64,000 nucleotides of DNA from Porites lobata (GCA_942486035.1 CALNXK010000102.1:1783501-1847500), one strand, 5' to 3'. Counted from the first letter of the stretch, positions 49,701-60,265 are shown. The notes: generated from the letters alone by a model not told the origin. Made by a program: numbers and translations.

Positions 49701-52700
49701 TATGATACATTGTGATCCGTCAAAAACAGAATATTCTAGGGGCAAATTGAATTGCTTCTGCTGATAGTATCCCAAACGTTTTATCAACTCATCGGTAGTT
49801 CCTTCGTTTCTGGTTAGGAAAGTAGGAAATAAAAGTTTCCATTGCACGCACAAGCTTAGTGAACGAACCGGACAATAGCCGTCGTGTACGAACTCACGAA
49901 AAGAACTCAGGAGAAACTCTTCTCCGATTGGGTACAATAATACAAAGCATTTTTTGTGCCCAATCAGGAGCCTGAATCCGCTTGAATTTTTGGAAATAGT
50001 TCGGTGAGAGTCGGTACCCAGGGGCTCTTTTGCCCGTACTTGAAAACTTTCGTCACGCCTTTTTTCCCAACCCGACTTACTGCCCCTGGGTCTCCGAGGA
50101 TGGCTAACACCATTCTGACCACAGTTTTCCCAAGTGCGGTGGTAAGGTTTTCCCTTAGTCCCTTGATGTATCCTAGAAGTGTTTGTTACTTTGTTTGTTT
50201 GTTTCCGTCTTTCTTTCGTTCTGTCTTAATAGCTGAAATTTCGTCCAGTTTGAGTTTTTTTGTTGTTGTTGTTTTTTATCATTGGTAGCAAAAGTCTCAT
50301 TCTCATTGTTATTACATGTATTGTCCTTTACAGGAACTGGTGAACTTGTTAATAACTGGAAAGGCTGTCTCAAACACATTCGACAATATCATGGAGGTTG
50401 ATACGGGGGGATCGAAAAAGGTGTAGTATTTAAGACAATGTCATGAAAGGTATAGTTCATCATGGTTAGTGTATAAAGGGTTTCGTTTATCGTTTGTCTC
50501 ACGGTTGTCACTAAGATATTGATCGCGACTTTTCGACCGCGTACTACAGATCCTCGTCAGGTGATAGAGTCGACTTACTGTGTATGACTGTTCGTACCCT
50601 CGTGGTTGTTAATGAGCCCTGACATTTTTCTTAATTCAACCCTCTTAATACGAACACCTCGTTAAAGAGGATTTCTACTAATACAATGAAACCTGTATTA
50701 AGCGGACACCCTCGGGGAATGCTGTAGTGTCCGTTTAATACAGGGTGTCCGCCTAATACAGGTTTCGATAGATAACGTCATATGACGTGTCAAATGCTAT
50801 TGCATATGAACAGTGGAAACGTTTAGAATGCTCCCAGCGACTGTGACGATATAAGTTTACATTAATTTCTTTATCAGAGTGAACCAATTGATCATAGTAC
50901 CATAAACAACGATTGCAACTCAATTGTGAAGAAATCAGATGAGTGAAAAGAGCTTTATACAAACAAAACGAAATAGAAAACAATACAGTACGGTGAATCT
51001 AATCAAATAAGTTCGTCAAGTCAAGTTTTTAAATGCAAAAATCGAAAAATTTGTAGGTGGCAATTCGAGGCAATCTTTCACATTTCCGGTGTCTGGCATG
51101 TTGGGTGGTGGAATTTAATTACAAGTGTCCGTTTAATACAGGTTGGCAACAATAGAAATGACCATTTCAGGTACTTTTTAGGTGTCCGCGTCTGCTTAAT
51201 AGAGGTGTCCGCTTAATAAAGGTTTCATTTAAAGTAAATAAGGGACACAAATTTTGGGACTTCGGCTACTGTCCGCGTAATAGAGGGTGTCCGCTTAATA
51301 CGGTGTCCGCTTAATACAGGTTTCGCTGTATGTGAAAAAGAATTACAACGATTCAATGCGATACAACCCCAATATCTCGAGAGTATCTGAAGGAATTCCC
51401 CTTATTCTACGCGACTGTTGATGCCTCTGGGGTTGAGCTTCGTCCCTCTATGCTGTTTAATCGTTCGACGTAAACGTCTTATAGTAAGGTTTTTTGCTTC
51501 CCATTAAATGCTATCATTCAACGATCTTTTTGTGTTTTTTAGAATGTCTTCAAAGGGATAGATAAACAAAGTGACATCGGGTTTCTCTCCTTATTTGAAC
51601 ATTACAAGTCATGCGAGGTTAGTGATGACTAGAGATATTTCTCTGTGTAGATCGGAGAGAAACAAGGGCGAGTGCGATGGAAGGGGCCGGGAGGTGCTTA
51701 CTAACTGTCACGGTCTTTAAGGAGTTTAAGCAGCGCCGTTTTTGAGCGACGCAGGTCAACCGGAACTGAGCCTTTTTCTGTTTTAATATGCCTTGGCGCT
51801 ACCAAATTTGTATTGCTGCATGCCTTTACTCTTAAAGAGACGATTTGCACAAAAATTTGACAAAATAACGGCCCAAGAGTTCAAAAGGTCCACTTCCGCT
51901 TCACGTGCGTCGCTCAAAAACGTCGCTGGTCTAGCTCCCTTTAATCTTTCTGCACACCTCCAAGGCTGCTTCCTGTTCGTCCTTTGTACTAAGGTTAGGA
52001 GATTCTTAATGGAACAGAACTCGTTGTTCTTCTTTTATACACTGAGGCAAACCTTGGGCGGAGCTCCCGTCCATAATAGTCGACGGTGGAAATGAACAGG
52101 CTGTTAGATTTCATTTAAGTATTCTAATAGGCAAAGACATGACTGTTCCTGTGTTTTTTTGCGTTTGACTACAGGTGGCTAAAGTGCACTTTAGGAAACC
52201 CTGGTGCTTTAATATGAAGTGTAGAGCTGTTTGTATTGACAAATCTAGCAGATATGGGCCAAAACGTTTCTGTCTGCACGAAGTTTTTTCAAGTTTGCGA
52301 TGTCCACTTGAGAAGTTTGAAACGATATAGTATTCGAGGTCCTCATTCCTTTTGTTAGTTTGGGACGTGCGCACTCTCTGCTGCACATTGTCTGCAATGA
52401 TTAAACTTGTTTTTTAAACAATGGTCTGGGTGGTCTCTATATATGTTTAGACGATCATATGGAAATATACCCGTGAGGCGATACAGAATTATCCGAACAA
52501 TTGTGGCGATCGCAATCGCGGCCATTCAATCTTCTGGATAGAACCAAGCTCTGTAGATAGGCCGGCTCACATATTTTGGTTTGCAACGTTCCAAGTAGAA
52601 AATAGAGGCGACTGAAACAATCCAGATTATTATAAGGAAATCAGGCTTAAGGCTTAACCGGAAGGTGCAAAGGACCAGTTGTGCTAGCCTGCAAAACAGG

Positions 52701-55700
52701 GGGAAGACGCTGAAATTTTTTCTTTATTATTTTTGTGCGCTTTTCCCTGCCGCGCTTGTTTCCCCTCCACGCCTTCTTGGTGCTCGTCCGAAAAACGCGA
52801 AAAAAAAGGCGCCCGTTCTGCATGCTACAGTTGCACTGACAGAAGAAACAAAGAGCAAACTGCGGTGATAAACATATAAGGAAATATAAACGCATCTTTA
52901 TTTATCACTGCAGTTTGTTTTTTTTGTTTCCTCTTCAGCTTAGATGGCCAAACAACATGAGTTTGTGCGATGAACTCACAAAATTCATCATTTCATTTGT
53001 TACAGGTTGGTGTGAATTACAAGACTCCCAATTATCCTATTTGGGTGATATGCAGCGAGAGTCACTTCAGTGTCTTGTTCTCTATCGACAGAAACCTCTT
53101 GGACGACTGGTAAGCTTATAGTGACTAGTAAATGATACTGGCCAATTAACGGCATTTGAACTTGTATTCTTTGATGTTATGAATGTCATTAAAAGCCTGT
53201 TATGCAGTAATGAGGGCACTAATTCCTTCCGTTGATTAAAAACACTGATGTTATAAAAGAGATACTACGTTCTGGTCACTTTTAGTGCTTTACCAAAGGG
53301 CTAGAAAAGCAAAGGGATCATTATGCGTTTCTTGGAAACTGCCCACCTACCCCTCCCCTAAGTCCTCTAAGCTAACATTTTGCCCTAAGAGAGAAGTAAG
53401 TGTTAATGTTGGCTTAGGGAAGGGGTAGGTGGGCAGTTTCCCAGAAACGTATAGGGATCATTATGCGTTTCTGGGAAACTGCCTACCTACCCCTCCCCTA
53501 AGTCCCCTAAGCCAACATTTTGCCCTAAGAGAGAAGTAAGTGTTAATGTTGGCTTAGGTAAGGGGTAGGTGGGCAGTTTCCCAGAAACGTATACTCCGAG
53601 GAAAAGCTTTGGGATCAATTGAGGCTTCTGGGTAACTGATCACCTACCCCTCCCCTAAGTTAACATTAACTTTTACATTCCACTAAGGGCAAAATTGTTA
53701 CGTAGGAGAGGGGTAGGTGGTCAGTTACCCAGAAACGTCAACTGATCCAAGTTTTGGATATCTCCAAGGGAAATTGGACCCAGAGTACTCTTGTCAATAC
53801 CGTTGGACGCTTGTGCTAAGCTTAGCAAGCCATGGGGCCCACACCATCGAGGTTTCTCCTAGCCTCTTTAGCAAAGAAAAACCTTGGTGAATTGCTTTCC
53901 TACCCCGCCATCTCCTCCGCTAGGAAAGGAAACGTCTGCCTGCAGGCTACCGCAGGATTACCCCTTGAAGTTTGTCGCCAGGTCCCGTTAATACATCTGA
54001 GTGACGGAATGAACGCGATAGCAGGGCTTGAGCCCCGAACTACAGATCTGAAGCCAGAGATCATTGCAGGGAAGTCCTAGTCATAATAGTGAAACGCTTG
54101 CTGATTTCGTCGCCCCTTCCGCTTCAATTTTTATTACCAAAAAAAAAAAACAGAAAAAGCTACTAGAGAAGTCCAAACAATCTCTTGAAACCAACACTGG
54201 GAGAAGGAGACCTCAAGGGAATGTGAGCGTGTATTCGTGGACTGACTTGGTTTATCTTGTGTTTTCAAGATTATGACGATAATTTCAAGTGATAGTGATT
54301 GCAGGATTAGATGTGTTTATTATGTACTATCTAACTGCAGGGTCAATATAGGAGTCGACGTAGGCTAGCGATTGATTGAGTGATTGATTGAGTGATTGAT
54401 TGATTGACTGACTGACTGATTGACCAATTGACTGTTGATATACACAGGAGGTTAGAGAAGAAGTTTGAACTTTATTACTATGATGGTCTGGCACGGCAGG
54501 ATGAGGAATTAAGATTGACAGTTGGTGAGCATGCATTTCTTCGTGTAAACCGTCATAGTGTAACTTATATGGTCTTGGTTGGATACATAGCTGTTACAGG
54601 CTAGACAATGGCCCCGGAAAAGAGATACTTCAAGGTCGTGAAAAAGTCAGGGAAGTTATTTTGAATCCAGAAAAATTGAAATCCTTTTAAGAATTAAGAG
54701 AAAAACTAAGGGAAAATTGAAATTATAAAATCACTGGTTTAATACCATTAACATGGAAAAAACGTATTTCGGGCTAATATAATCTCAGAGATGTCTTTTC
54801 TTAATGAAATTATGATAGCGTCTCTGTAACATGTATGACATCATCGTATTTGAATTGAAACCTCCGTTTTCATGAAAAAAAGATAGGCATGCGTTTTGCA
54901 AATTAAAAAAAGAAGAAAGAAAAGAAAAGAATCAACACTGTGAAAGCGTTTTACAAAACTTGCGTTTTAGGTCCCCGAAAACTCCGTTTACGTGTGGACG
55001 GCATAAGAGTTAAACGGAGAAAAAAATGGTTTCAAAAATATTCGGATACGTGTGGACGCCTTTAAGTGATTTCATCTTTCTCTTGATAAAGATACAACAA
55101 AAGAATGCCCAGAATACAAGGACAATGATCTTGTGCCTCCACTGGAACACTGCATACGAACAAGGTGAGACAACAGAAAGAGGTAAAAAGGTAAAGCAAC
55201 CATATTTTACCTCGATAACTCGTGACAGAAATAACTGATATATTTGAGGTCGACAGCACACTTATTTTACCTCCCTCTCTCCCTTAATGCTCCGTTTTAA
55301 GAGTATCTAAAGCTAGTCAAAGCTACACAGAAAGGAGAGAAGTTGAAACAAAGACGTCATGTCACCAGGGATTGAACTCGGGACCTCGTGCACCGAAGAC
55401 CACGCACTAACCAACTGTCAGGCCACCCTTGCTTCTGTCAGAAAAGTGGCCCTTTGCTTTTGGCCGAGTGGCACTGACAAAAACGCCATGCTGGGAGGCA
55501 AGAAAGCTGCTTGGTCAAGAAAGAGAAAGTAAATTTCTTATTACATTAAGGTCTGCTTTTCTTGTCGTCCCTGTAGTTTTCTTGCTCTCCATCAAGTCGT
55601 TTTTGTACCCTGTCATTGATGAGCTTCAAAAGGCCCATAATGGCCGTATTCACACCAGAGACGGATTATCCGTTGGATAATTCGCGTCAGACAGATAATA

Positions 55701-56871
55701 GGTCTTAATTTGAACATGGAATGGTCTTAATTTTGGGTGGATAATCTGCCGTCAATTTTGACAGATTTTGAAGATGGATTATCCGTCTGAGACGTATGAT
55801 CTGTCTCTTGTGTGAAAACGGCCATTGGGATCATTTTTGACACAGAAGTGCATTTCAAGGCTCGTTTTCAACCATCAGGTAATGTTTGTAGTCATTCAGA
55901 TTAAACCTCGTCAGCTCTACTTTCACAAGTTTCTATATCGTGAGTGAGAATTTTTTAGTCTGTGGATGAAATCCTATCTATGGGGTGACCATTCAAATGA
56001 AACCTCTTCAGCAGTACTTTCAGATGTTTCTTTTAATTTAGTATGTAGCTGTTACTTTTGAGTCTGTGGACGAAATTCTAGGGCGTGGTCATTCAAAAGA
56101 AACCTTCTTCGCAGTACTTTAACATCGTGATGGTACTGTTTTAGCGTGTAGTGCTTAGTTTGTCGGCAAATTTTTAAAGTGTTACTATCCAAAAACCTAT
56201 TGCTTGCTCGTTAAAGGGGTATCTGGAATCTCTTTGATGACGAAAAGTCTAGTCGTTTTAGGATTTCTTCTTCTGACGCGGAGACAGGCGTGTTCGATGT
56301 ATTTGTTGACGTGCCGGGCTGAATAAAAGCTAGAAATATTTTATGCACCAAGTCAAAAGATATTTTTTAACTGAGCGGACTCTCGCGCGCTGATTGGTTG
56401 AGAGCTTTGTTCGAACAGAGTGCAGACCACGGAAATAACGTCATGATGGCGCAATTTGTTTTTCTCTTTCTCTCGCGCGCGATTTTCCGAGAAACTTCAA
56501 CGTGAATGGACGCCAAAAACTGGCAATGTTATTGCAAGAAACAAATCGACAACAATTTTCCATGGTCCGTACTCTAGTCTACAATATAAATGACGTCAAA
56601 ATGTTCAAAACTTTGCAATGAAACCGCGGCTCCTGGTTTCACGTGAGTTTTGAACATTGTGACGTCATTTCCATGGTAGATAAGTTTACAAACCAGGGAT
56701 TGTTAAAACCAGCTTGTAACATGACGCAGAATGCAATAATTGGCATACGATAATTTGGCGTCCTTGTCCTAAGATAGTAGTAGACTATTAAACCCTTGTG
56801 TATTTTTTTACTTATCGTACAGGTGGAAGAATGCTGTCATAGACTGGAATGGATCCGAACCTATCTTATGA
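31932..56871 (+). CDS. MINDY4: MINDY4 (FAM188B) ubiquitin carboxyl-terminal hydrolase, complete, 23 exons
   Basis: A MINDY-family cysteine deubiquitinase, which trims Lys48-linked ubiquitin chains. Exons: 31932-31994, 32824-32879, 33402-33465, 35006-35130, 35913-36447, 38381-38445, 38641-38694, 38802-38838, 38944-39016, 40280-40341, 41073-41189, 41676-41761, 43499-43600, 44821-44884, 46034-46099, 47576-47634, 48627-48690, 50334-50420, 51543-51617, 53006-53109, 54448-54524, 55092-55164, 56823-56871 (stop TGA). All junctions are GT-AG with continuous phase, giving 718 residues against 757 in human. The N-terminus (SLVREYLSRKGLKTTLQTL) resembles the family's LisH-like start. Residues about 103-281 (the large exon 35913-36447) are Ser/Asp/Lys-rich and probably disordered. 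The catalytic domain follows, with Gln415, Cys421 in GGPCGVLAAVQ and His638 in ESHFSVLF; the six-residue Gln-to-Cys spacing matches the family. The C-terminus WNGSEPIL matches the vertebrate end. The human-like N-terminus and length favour MINDY4 over MINDY3. Confidence 0.95.
32411..32851 (+). repeat. Tandem duplication of 220 bp that includes the start of MINDY4 exon 2
   Basis: Copy 1 (about 32411-32630) and copy 2 (about 32631-32851) are about 95 percent alike. Each holds an acceptor (GCACAARCAG) followed by the first 28 nt of exon 2, GGGCTTAAGACCACC through ACCTTGG. Only copy 2 continues into the rest of the exon and its donor at 32880. In copy 1 the reading frame would continue into intron sequence, so it is a partial decoy exon. 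Confidence 0.9.
33558..33866. mobile_element. TA-type MITE with an internal 75-bp tandem repeat
   Basis: Starts ACAGTCAACTCTCTTTAAG. It then contains three direct copies of a 75-76-bp unit beginning GTGTCCGTCTTATAGAGAG (near 33604, 33679 and 33755) and closes with inverted TTAAAGAGGTGTCTG. Located in the MINDY4 intron after exon 33402-33465. Confidence 0.65.
35240..35670. repeat. Diverged GGGGGTACTCCC repeat element
   Basis: GGGGGTACTCCC near 35274 and CCCCTCCGGGGTATTC near 35655 look like degenerate inverted ends. The interior has AAGGGGTACCTTTTTCAGG and its inverted counterpart near 35573-35590. Intronic in MINDY4. Confidence 0.5.
38013..38213. mobile_element. Hairpin MITE of about 200 bp
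   Basis: The arms share GCATGGCTTTTAGCGTTTAC and ACAGAGG-type ends in inverted orientation around a loop near 38105. Located in the MINDY4 intron before exon 38381-38445. Confidence 0.75.
39031..39484. mobile_element. TA-flanked MITE (TACAGTCGAACCTCC) next to a MINDY4 splice donor
   Basis: Perfect 15-bp ends TACAGTCGAACCTCC and GGAGGTTCGACTGTA. The interior repeats TAAGCGACCACC units. The left end lies only 15 nt after the last base of exon 38944-39016, so the element abuts the donor region. A fragment of the same terminus is present near 38872-38890, upstream of that exon. Confidence 0.8.
39674..39859. mobile_element. TA-flanked MITE (TACAGTCAAATCCC termini)
   Basis: Inverted ends TACAGTCAAATCCCG and TTGGGTTTGACTGTA with internal ACGGACACC units, intronic in MINDY4. 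Confidence 0.7.
39957..40030 (-). repeat. Possible tRNA-derived SINE fragment
   Basis: On the minus strand the segment contains TGGTTAGAGCCCTGG and, further on, GCAAGTTCAAGCCCCG, which resemble tRNA A-box/anticodon and B-box/T-arm stretches. No full cloverleaf can be folded by eye. Confidence 0.3.
40722..40831. repeat. (AAT)n trinucleotide microsatellite
   Basis: About 110 bp of AAT units with occasional AAC or ATG changes in the MINDY4 intron after exon 40280-40341. It creates poly-Asn, poly-Ile and poly-Tyr frames that are not genes. Confidence 0.92.
42126..43283. mobile_element. TTAA-flanked element with long inverted arms
   Basis: Begins GGTGTTTCGATA and ends with its complement, flanked by TTAA on both sides (42122-42125, 43284-43287). 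The arms remain recognisably paired for about 290 bp, including GAGGCCATACYGATATTTTT near the ends and AATCCAACACTAG-type sequence deeper in. No transposase. Located in the MINDY4 intron between exons 41676-41761 and 43499-43600. Confidence 0.8.
43806..44070. mobile_element. MITE with TTTAAGATCCAACGACG arms
   Basis: Inverted ends share TTTAAGATCCAACGAC followed by CGACGGCAACG-type sequence. About 265 bp, intronic in MINDY4. Confidence 0.65.
45240..45539. mobile_element. CAGGGTTCGTAC-ended repeat with CCTTGAA units
   Basis: The left end CAGCGTTCGTACGCG and the right end GTACGAACCCTG are inverted copies. The interior is made of CCTTGAAA and CCTTGAATTT blocks, a repeat type seen in many animal genomes. 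Intronic in MINDY4. Confidence 0.65.
46490..46750. mobile_element. Inverted-repeat MITE
   Basis: Arms GAGGAGAAGTCGTTATGTCA and, inverted near 46700-46750, a close variant. Both contain GTCACGTTRCCATGGT. Intronic in MINDY4. Confidence 0.6.
48755..48793. repeat. (GAC)n/(GAT)n trinucleotide microsatellite
   Basis: Four GAC units followed by nine GAT units in the MINDY4 intron after exon 48627-48690. Confidence 0.9.
48908..50102. mobile_element. Mutator-like MITE with long inverted arms and a perfect 9-bp target duplication
   Basis: Ends CATCCTCGGAGACCC and GGGTCTCCGAGGATG; the identical 9-mer GCTAACACC flanks both sides (48899-48907, 50103-50111). The arms pair for roughly 280 bp, including CAGGGGC and AAAAATTCAAGCGGAT blocks. 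The interior has no transposase. A 9-bp duplication with long terminal inverted repeats is the usual signature of MULE elements. Confidence 0.85.
50682..51330. mobile_element. TA-flanked MITE (AAACCTGTATTAAGCGGAC arms)
   Basis: Inverted ends TACARTGAAACCTGTATTA with an internal series of GTGTCCGCTTAATA units in both orientations. Intronic in MINDY4, between exons 50334-50420 and 51543-51617. Confidence 0.75.
51715..51943. mobile_element. MITE with GACGTTTTTGAGCGACGC-type arms
   Basis: Inverted ends GGAGTTTAAGCAGCG and GGGAGCTAGACCAGCG (complement), each followed by CGTTTTTGAGCGACGCA. TTAA or TTTAA abuts both ends. Intronic in MINDY4. Confidence 0.6.
53325..53740. mobile_element. Array of three hairpin MITE units
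   Basis: Units at about 53325-53450, 53465-53590 and 53621-53740 are each a palindrome built on GTTTCTGGGAAACTGC and CACCTACCCCTCCCCTAAG. The first two are nearly identical and 140 bp apart; the third is more diverged. A fourth copy lies at 11149-11266 inside ACSL. Confidence 0.8.
54370..54424. repeat. (TGAT)n/(TGAC)n tetranucleotide microsatellite
   Basis: About 13 units, ending 23 nt before MINDY4 exon 54448-54524 and so occupying the place where a branch point and pyrimidine tract are expected. Confidence 0.9.
55361..55433 (-). repeat. tRNA-derived SINE-like sequence
   Basis: On the minus strand: GTTGGTTAGTGCGTGG resembles a D-arm/A box, CGAGGTCCCGAGTTCAATCCC resembles the variable and T arms with a B box (GAGTTCAATCC), and the ends GGTGGCC/GGTGACA do not pair well. 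This fits a SINE head or tRNA pseudogene rather than a working tRNA. Intronic in MINDY4. Confidence 0.5.
55639..55826. mobile_element. MITE with AATGGCCGTATTCACAC termini
   Basis: Inverted ends AATGGCCGTATTCACACC and complement, with GGATTATCCG-type interior blocks. Intronic in MINDY4. Confidence 0.65.
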
Positions 56872-59322
56872 TGTTCGCCCCTTTTTGTAATCAGGTATCA
56901 AAGCCAGAGGACTAAAGAATCAAGACATAAAATCCTGTTGTTTACAGGACAGAGGACTCTATTCACTGGATAAATCTGCTTCTTTTTGTTTAGATGATAT
57001 CGTGAACTTTCCTCATAGGGGCAATCGCGACTTTCAAGTGTTTAACTGGAAACTCTCCTCATAAATACTTTTTTATAAAATGGAGACCTCTATATTACGG
57101 AAAAGCTTCATAGCACTTGAATACGGACCTAACGATCCGACAATGGCGACGTCCACGAAAAAGTCGTTAAAAAACAGACTTCGCAACCTTTCAAACTTTT
57201 TGGCGATTATCCCTAAGTTACGTAAAGAAGAAAATTTAAGTTGGAGCTGAAGAGAAGAGACTGCGCCCGATATTAAGACGGAGATGTTAGAATTTATTGC
57301 CTTGTCCGCTTCCCGTTCTCAAGTGAACGTAAAATTTGACCTTGTCACGTCTGTAGTTGTGAAGGGACGGCAATAAAATTAACCAACAATCGTGATGCAC
57401 GCGCAAAGTCGTGTGTGCTCATTAAAACTGATGCTTTTTTGACGTTCCCGTTAACGTTGCCGTCGTATTATCGTTAGGTCCCTAACGATACCGTCGAACC
57501 TCAATTAAGCGGCCATTCTCAGGGTACAGCATAATCTTTAGCAGCAACATCACTTTATTTTGAAACAAATCGTGACGGAGGAAGCATTTCTTGTCAACAA
57601 TCGGTTGTAATCTTCTATCTTTGGACTGTATTTTCCTTCATCATGTTCTTGAAATAAAGCTAAACTAAGTGTATCAAGCGCTTGATGGCCGCTTAATGGA
57701 GGTGTTCGCGTTGGAATTTGTGAATATATTACTTCAGATGGTTGCTCAGGCGGTAAAAAATGCGTCTTCACTTTTATTCAGCGGTCATAGCGAACTCGAA
57801 TACACTTTAATAACCCTACTTAAAGTACCTACCAACTCGAAACTGGACTATTGCTCAAAAGTGTTACGTTTTGAGCTTGGGTATTAGAAAAATCCCTTTT
57901 CAGTCAGGTATTAGTAAATCAGAAGGAAAATAGTGTCAAGTCGGTCCGCTTTATCGAGAAATTATAAGCGCACCTGTCGGTCGCGATGACCGTTGTGTTG
58001 TATCAAGTATAAACATATTCCCAAATGTTGCTTTCAAAATTAAATATTTATGAAGTCATATGGACAAATGGCTCTGGCTTTTAAGGCAGGGAATAAACGG
58101 CCTAATAATAAGGAGACCTAAGCGTGCGGGTAATTTTTTGCATAGTTCGTCAACATGCGAATCATATGCCATGATTTTGCTGAAAGTTTTACCTGAAGTT
58201 CTGGTGAAGAGACTGGGCTGTGTGTTGACCGGGCTTCCTGGCGTTACGCTTCCCTGTAACAGGCCTCGTCATTTTTCAAGGTTTGTCGTTCAAATGGAAC
58301 CTTGTGTGCGATAAATAGAGGTCGGGGATTAATAAGTACGAAAATTAATCGATATCAAGAAATGTTTATTTCTATGAGCCCAACTTGAGGCGTGCGTTAT
58401 ATCTGGACTCCCCCAGGTATCTGTGCTAGACCCCCTTTGATTTACAGTAAGCATATGAGCAATCTTCCACTTCTACTGGCTTCTCCTGAGGGCAACGCAC
58501 ATAACAATGCGACACAGTTCACTGACGTTTAGCCTGCAGTTCGTTCTTCGTTTTTTCAATGAAAGGAAAGAAATGGCTGGGTCGTGGTGTCATCATGTAA
58601 AATGTCAAAGCTTCCATATAATCTCACTTACTGTATTACCATCAATGAATCTCAAATCAAAATGGAAAGTACCATCGGAAGAAATTATAGGGAGTTCATA
58701 CTGGCGAAACGCTGCACTGGTTTATGCACTGTGTATCCTGCGACGTATTCGGCACAAGTGACAAATGAGGCCCACGTAGCCCTCTATAATTGCCGTATAC
58801 AGTCACTAATGGATTACTGCTGAGTAGTGTATGGGAAATACCCCACAAGAAATAAAATCTTGATAGGTTTCATTGCCTTCAGAGAAAGAAACTGGACGAA
58901 AAAATGAATATGAATCAATTTTTTCGTGCTACATTAAAACTCGTTTCAAGTAATTTGTAGAATTTATTGGAATCATGTCTGTATAAATTTTTATCCAACA
59001 AAAAGAATCTTAAAGGAACTTAGGTTCCCCCCTATGTTCTTTGCTGTGCGAAGTGTTTGCGGCTGAACATGAGAAAAGACTCATTTACGTTCTAGTTCGC
59101 TTCGCTCAAACGAACGTAAATCATTTTACCCTTAAATTCCCGTAATACAAACAAATCACACGAGAAATATGGTAGGATGCGCAAGCAGATCCAAAACAGT
59201 TTATTATAAGATAGATAGTTACTAATACAGAGCGGACTGCAGAAAAAAGAAATTACAAAGTTGTTGTTGTTTTTTTTTTACACACTACTGTATAGAGAAA
59301 TTAATATACGCTCGATAGTGCA
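56872..59322. other. MINDY4 3-prime region and spacer to the YR retrotransposon
   Basis: The first AATAAA on the plus strand that I see after the MINDY4 stop is at 57372-57377, about 500 nt downstream, a plausible but unproven polyadenylation signal. A GCGGCCATT-type inverted pair near 57505 and 57685 suggests another MITE. Between 58500 and 58870 a broken plus-strand frame resembles the tail of a LINE reverse transcriptase only weakly. No supported gene. Confidence 0.45.
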
Positions 59323-60233
59323 TTACAAACCTAAATACTTAGTTACTTGTAACCTGTTTTCAAGGCTTTCTTCAACATACATATCCTTGGCAGAATCAGA
59401 TTTCCATCTACCATGTATATTAAGAAGTCTTTCTGGAATCGAGTTACTACTATTACGCACCGCAGAAGTAATACCACCGGATCTTAAACTATGAAGACCA
59501 TAATCATTAGGGTTGAGGCCCAGCTGACTTAAGGTATCCCTTAAGATATCTCTACAAGTAGTATAAGAAATCTTTCCACTTCTCAGAGTATAGCTAGAAC
59601 TACTACGGTGAAAAACAAGCGGTCTAAATAAAGGGAGAGAACTACATAAGTCAATACCAGATAAATCTAAATACCGTTGTAAAACACCAACAGGACAGTA
59701 CTTAGACCTGGATGCACTAATAAAGACGAAAATCCCTTCCCTATAAACATCTGTCTTACTACGAGGTACAAAGATTCTTATATAATCGCTGTGAAATTCG
59801 ATATGCTTAGGAACAATATTGCATAATTCGTCGTAACGAAAAAATCCTGCAAAAGCTAAAGAGCATAACGCAGCGATACGAAGATTCTTCAAATTAGCAT
59901 CTTTCTTGTTATGAATATCTAAAATACTCCTTATGATTTCTGTGGTAATAGGCTTCTTTTTCATTACTGGCTGTGACTTCTGGCGTTTAGCAGATTCGAT
60001 AATATTCCTGCAAAATTCACTATCCAAAGGATTACGATCCAAACTTTAGACCACTCCAAGAACTTTCTAATAACGCGAACGTAGGCTTTAGTAGTTGTAT
60101 CCGCCCTGGACTTCAACATAACTTCTAAAACGTCATAAACGTTGATTGAAGAAAATTGTTGAAAGCCTTTCCAGGAATTACTTGATAAGATTACCTGGAA
60201 AGACAAGAACAAACATATATAATAAAAGAACAA
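59323..60233 (-). pseudogene. Tyrosine recombinase of a YR retrotransposon, apparently disrupted
   Basis: The main frame (60042 to 59323, 239 codons) carries the tyrosine-recombinase catalytic set: Arg69 (FFRYDEL), Lys96 (SKTD), His184/Arg187 (GLHSLRSGG), Trp213 (HGRWKS) and Tyr222 (KDMYVEES). An N-terminal fragment with the core-binding domain (ADTTTKAYVRVIRKFLEWSK) lies upstream in a different frame (60233 to 59964). The two frames meet near 60045, and about 40 residues normally found between these parts are absent, so I infer a deletion plus frameshift. An acceptor-like TCTTTCCAG near 60195-60203 suggests expression by splicing in the parent element. Confidence 0.8.
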
Positions 60234-60265
60234 AAAAGAACCGTATAAAAATCGATCAATGTTGG

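Noticed and set aside
48908..50102. Several frames of 60-130 codons
   Set aside because: All fall inside the Mutator-like MITE; similar sequence in the opposite arm is frame-broken.
55361..55433. Possible tRNA gene
   Set aside because: A- and B-box-like segments are present but the acceptor stem does not pair, so a SINE or tRNA relic is more likely.
58500..58870. Possible LINE reverse transcriptase tail on the plus strand
   Set aside because: A short stretch (NCRIQSLMDYC then VVYG after a stop) is reminiscent of LINE RT ends, but too little matches to support a call.
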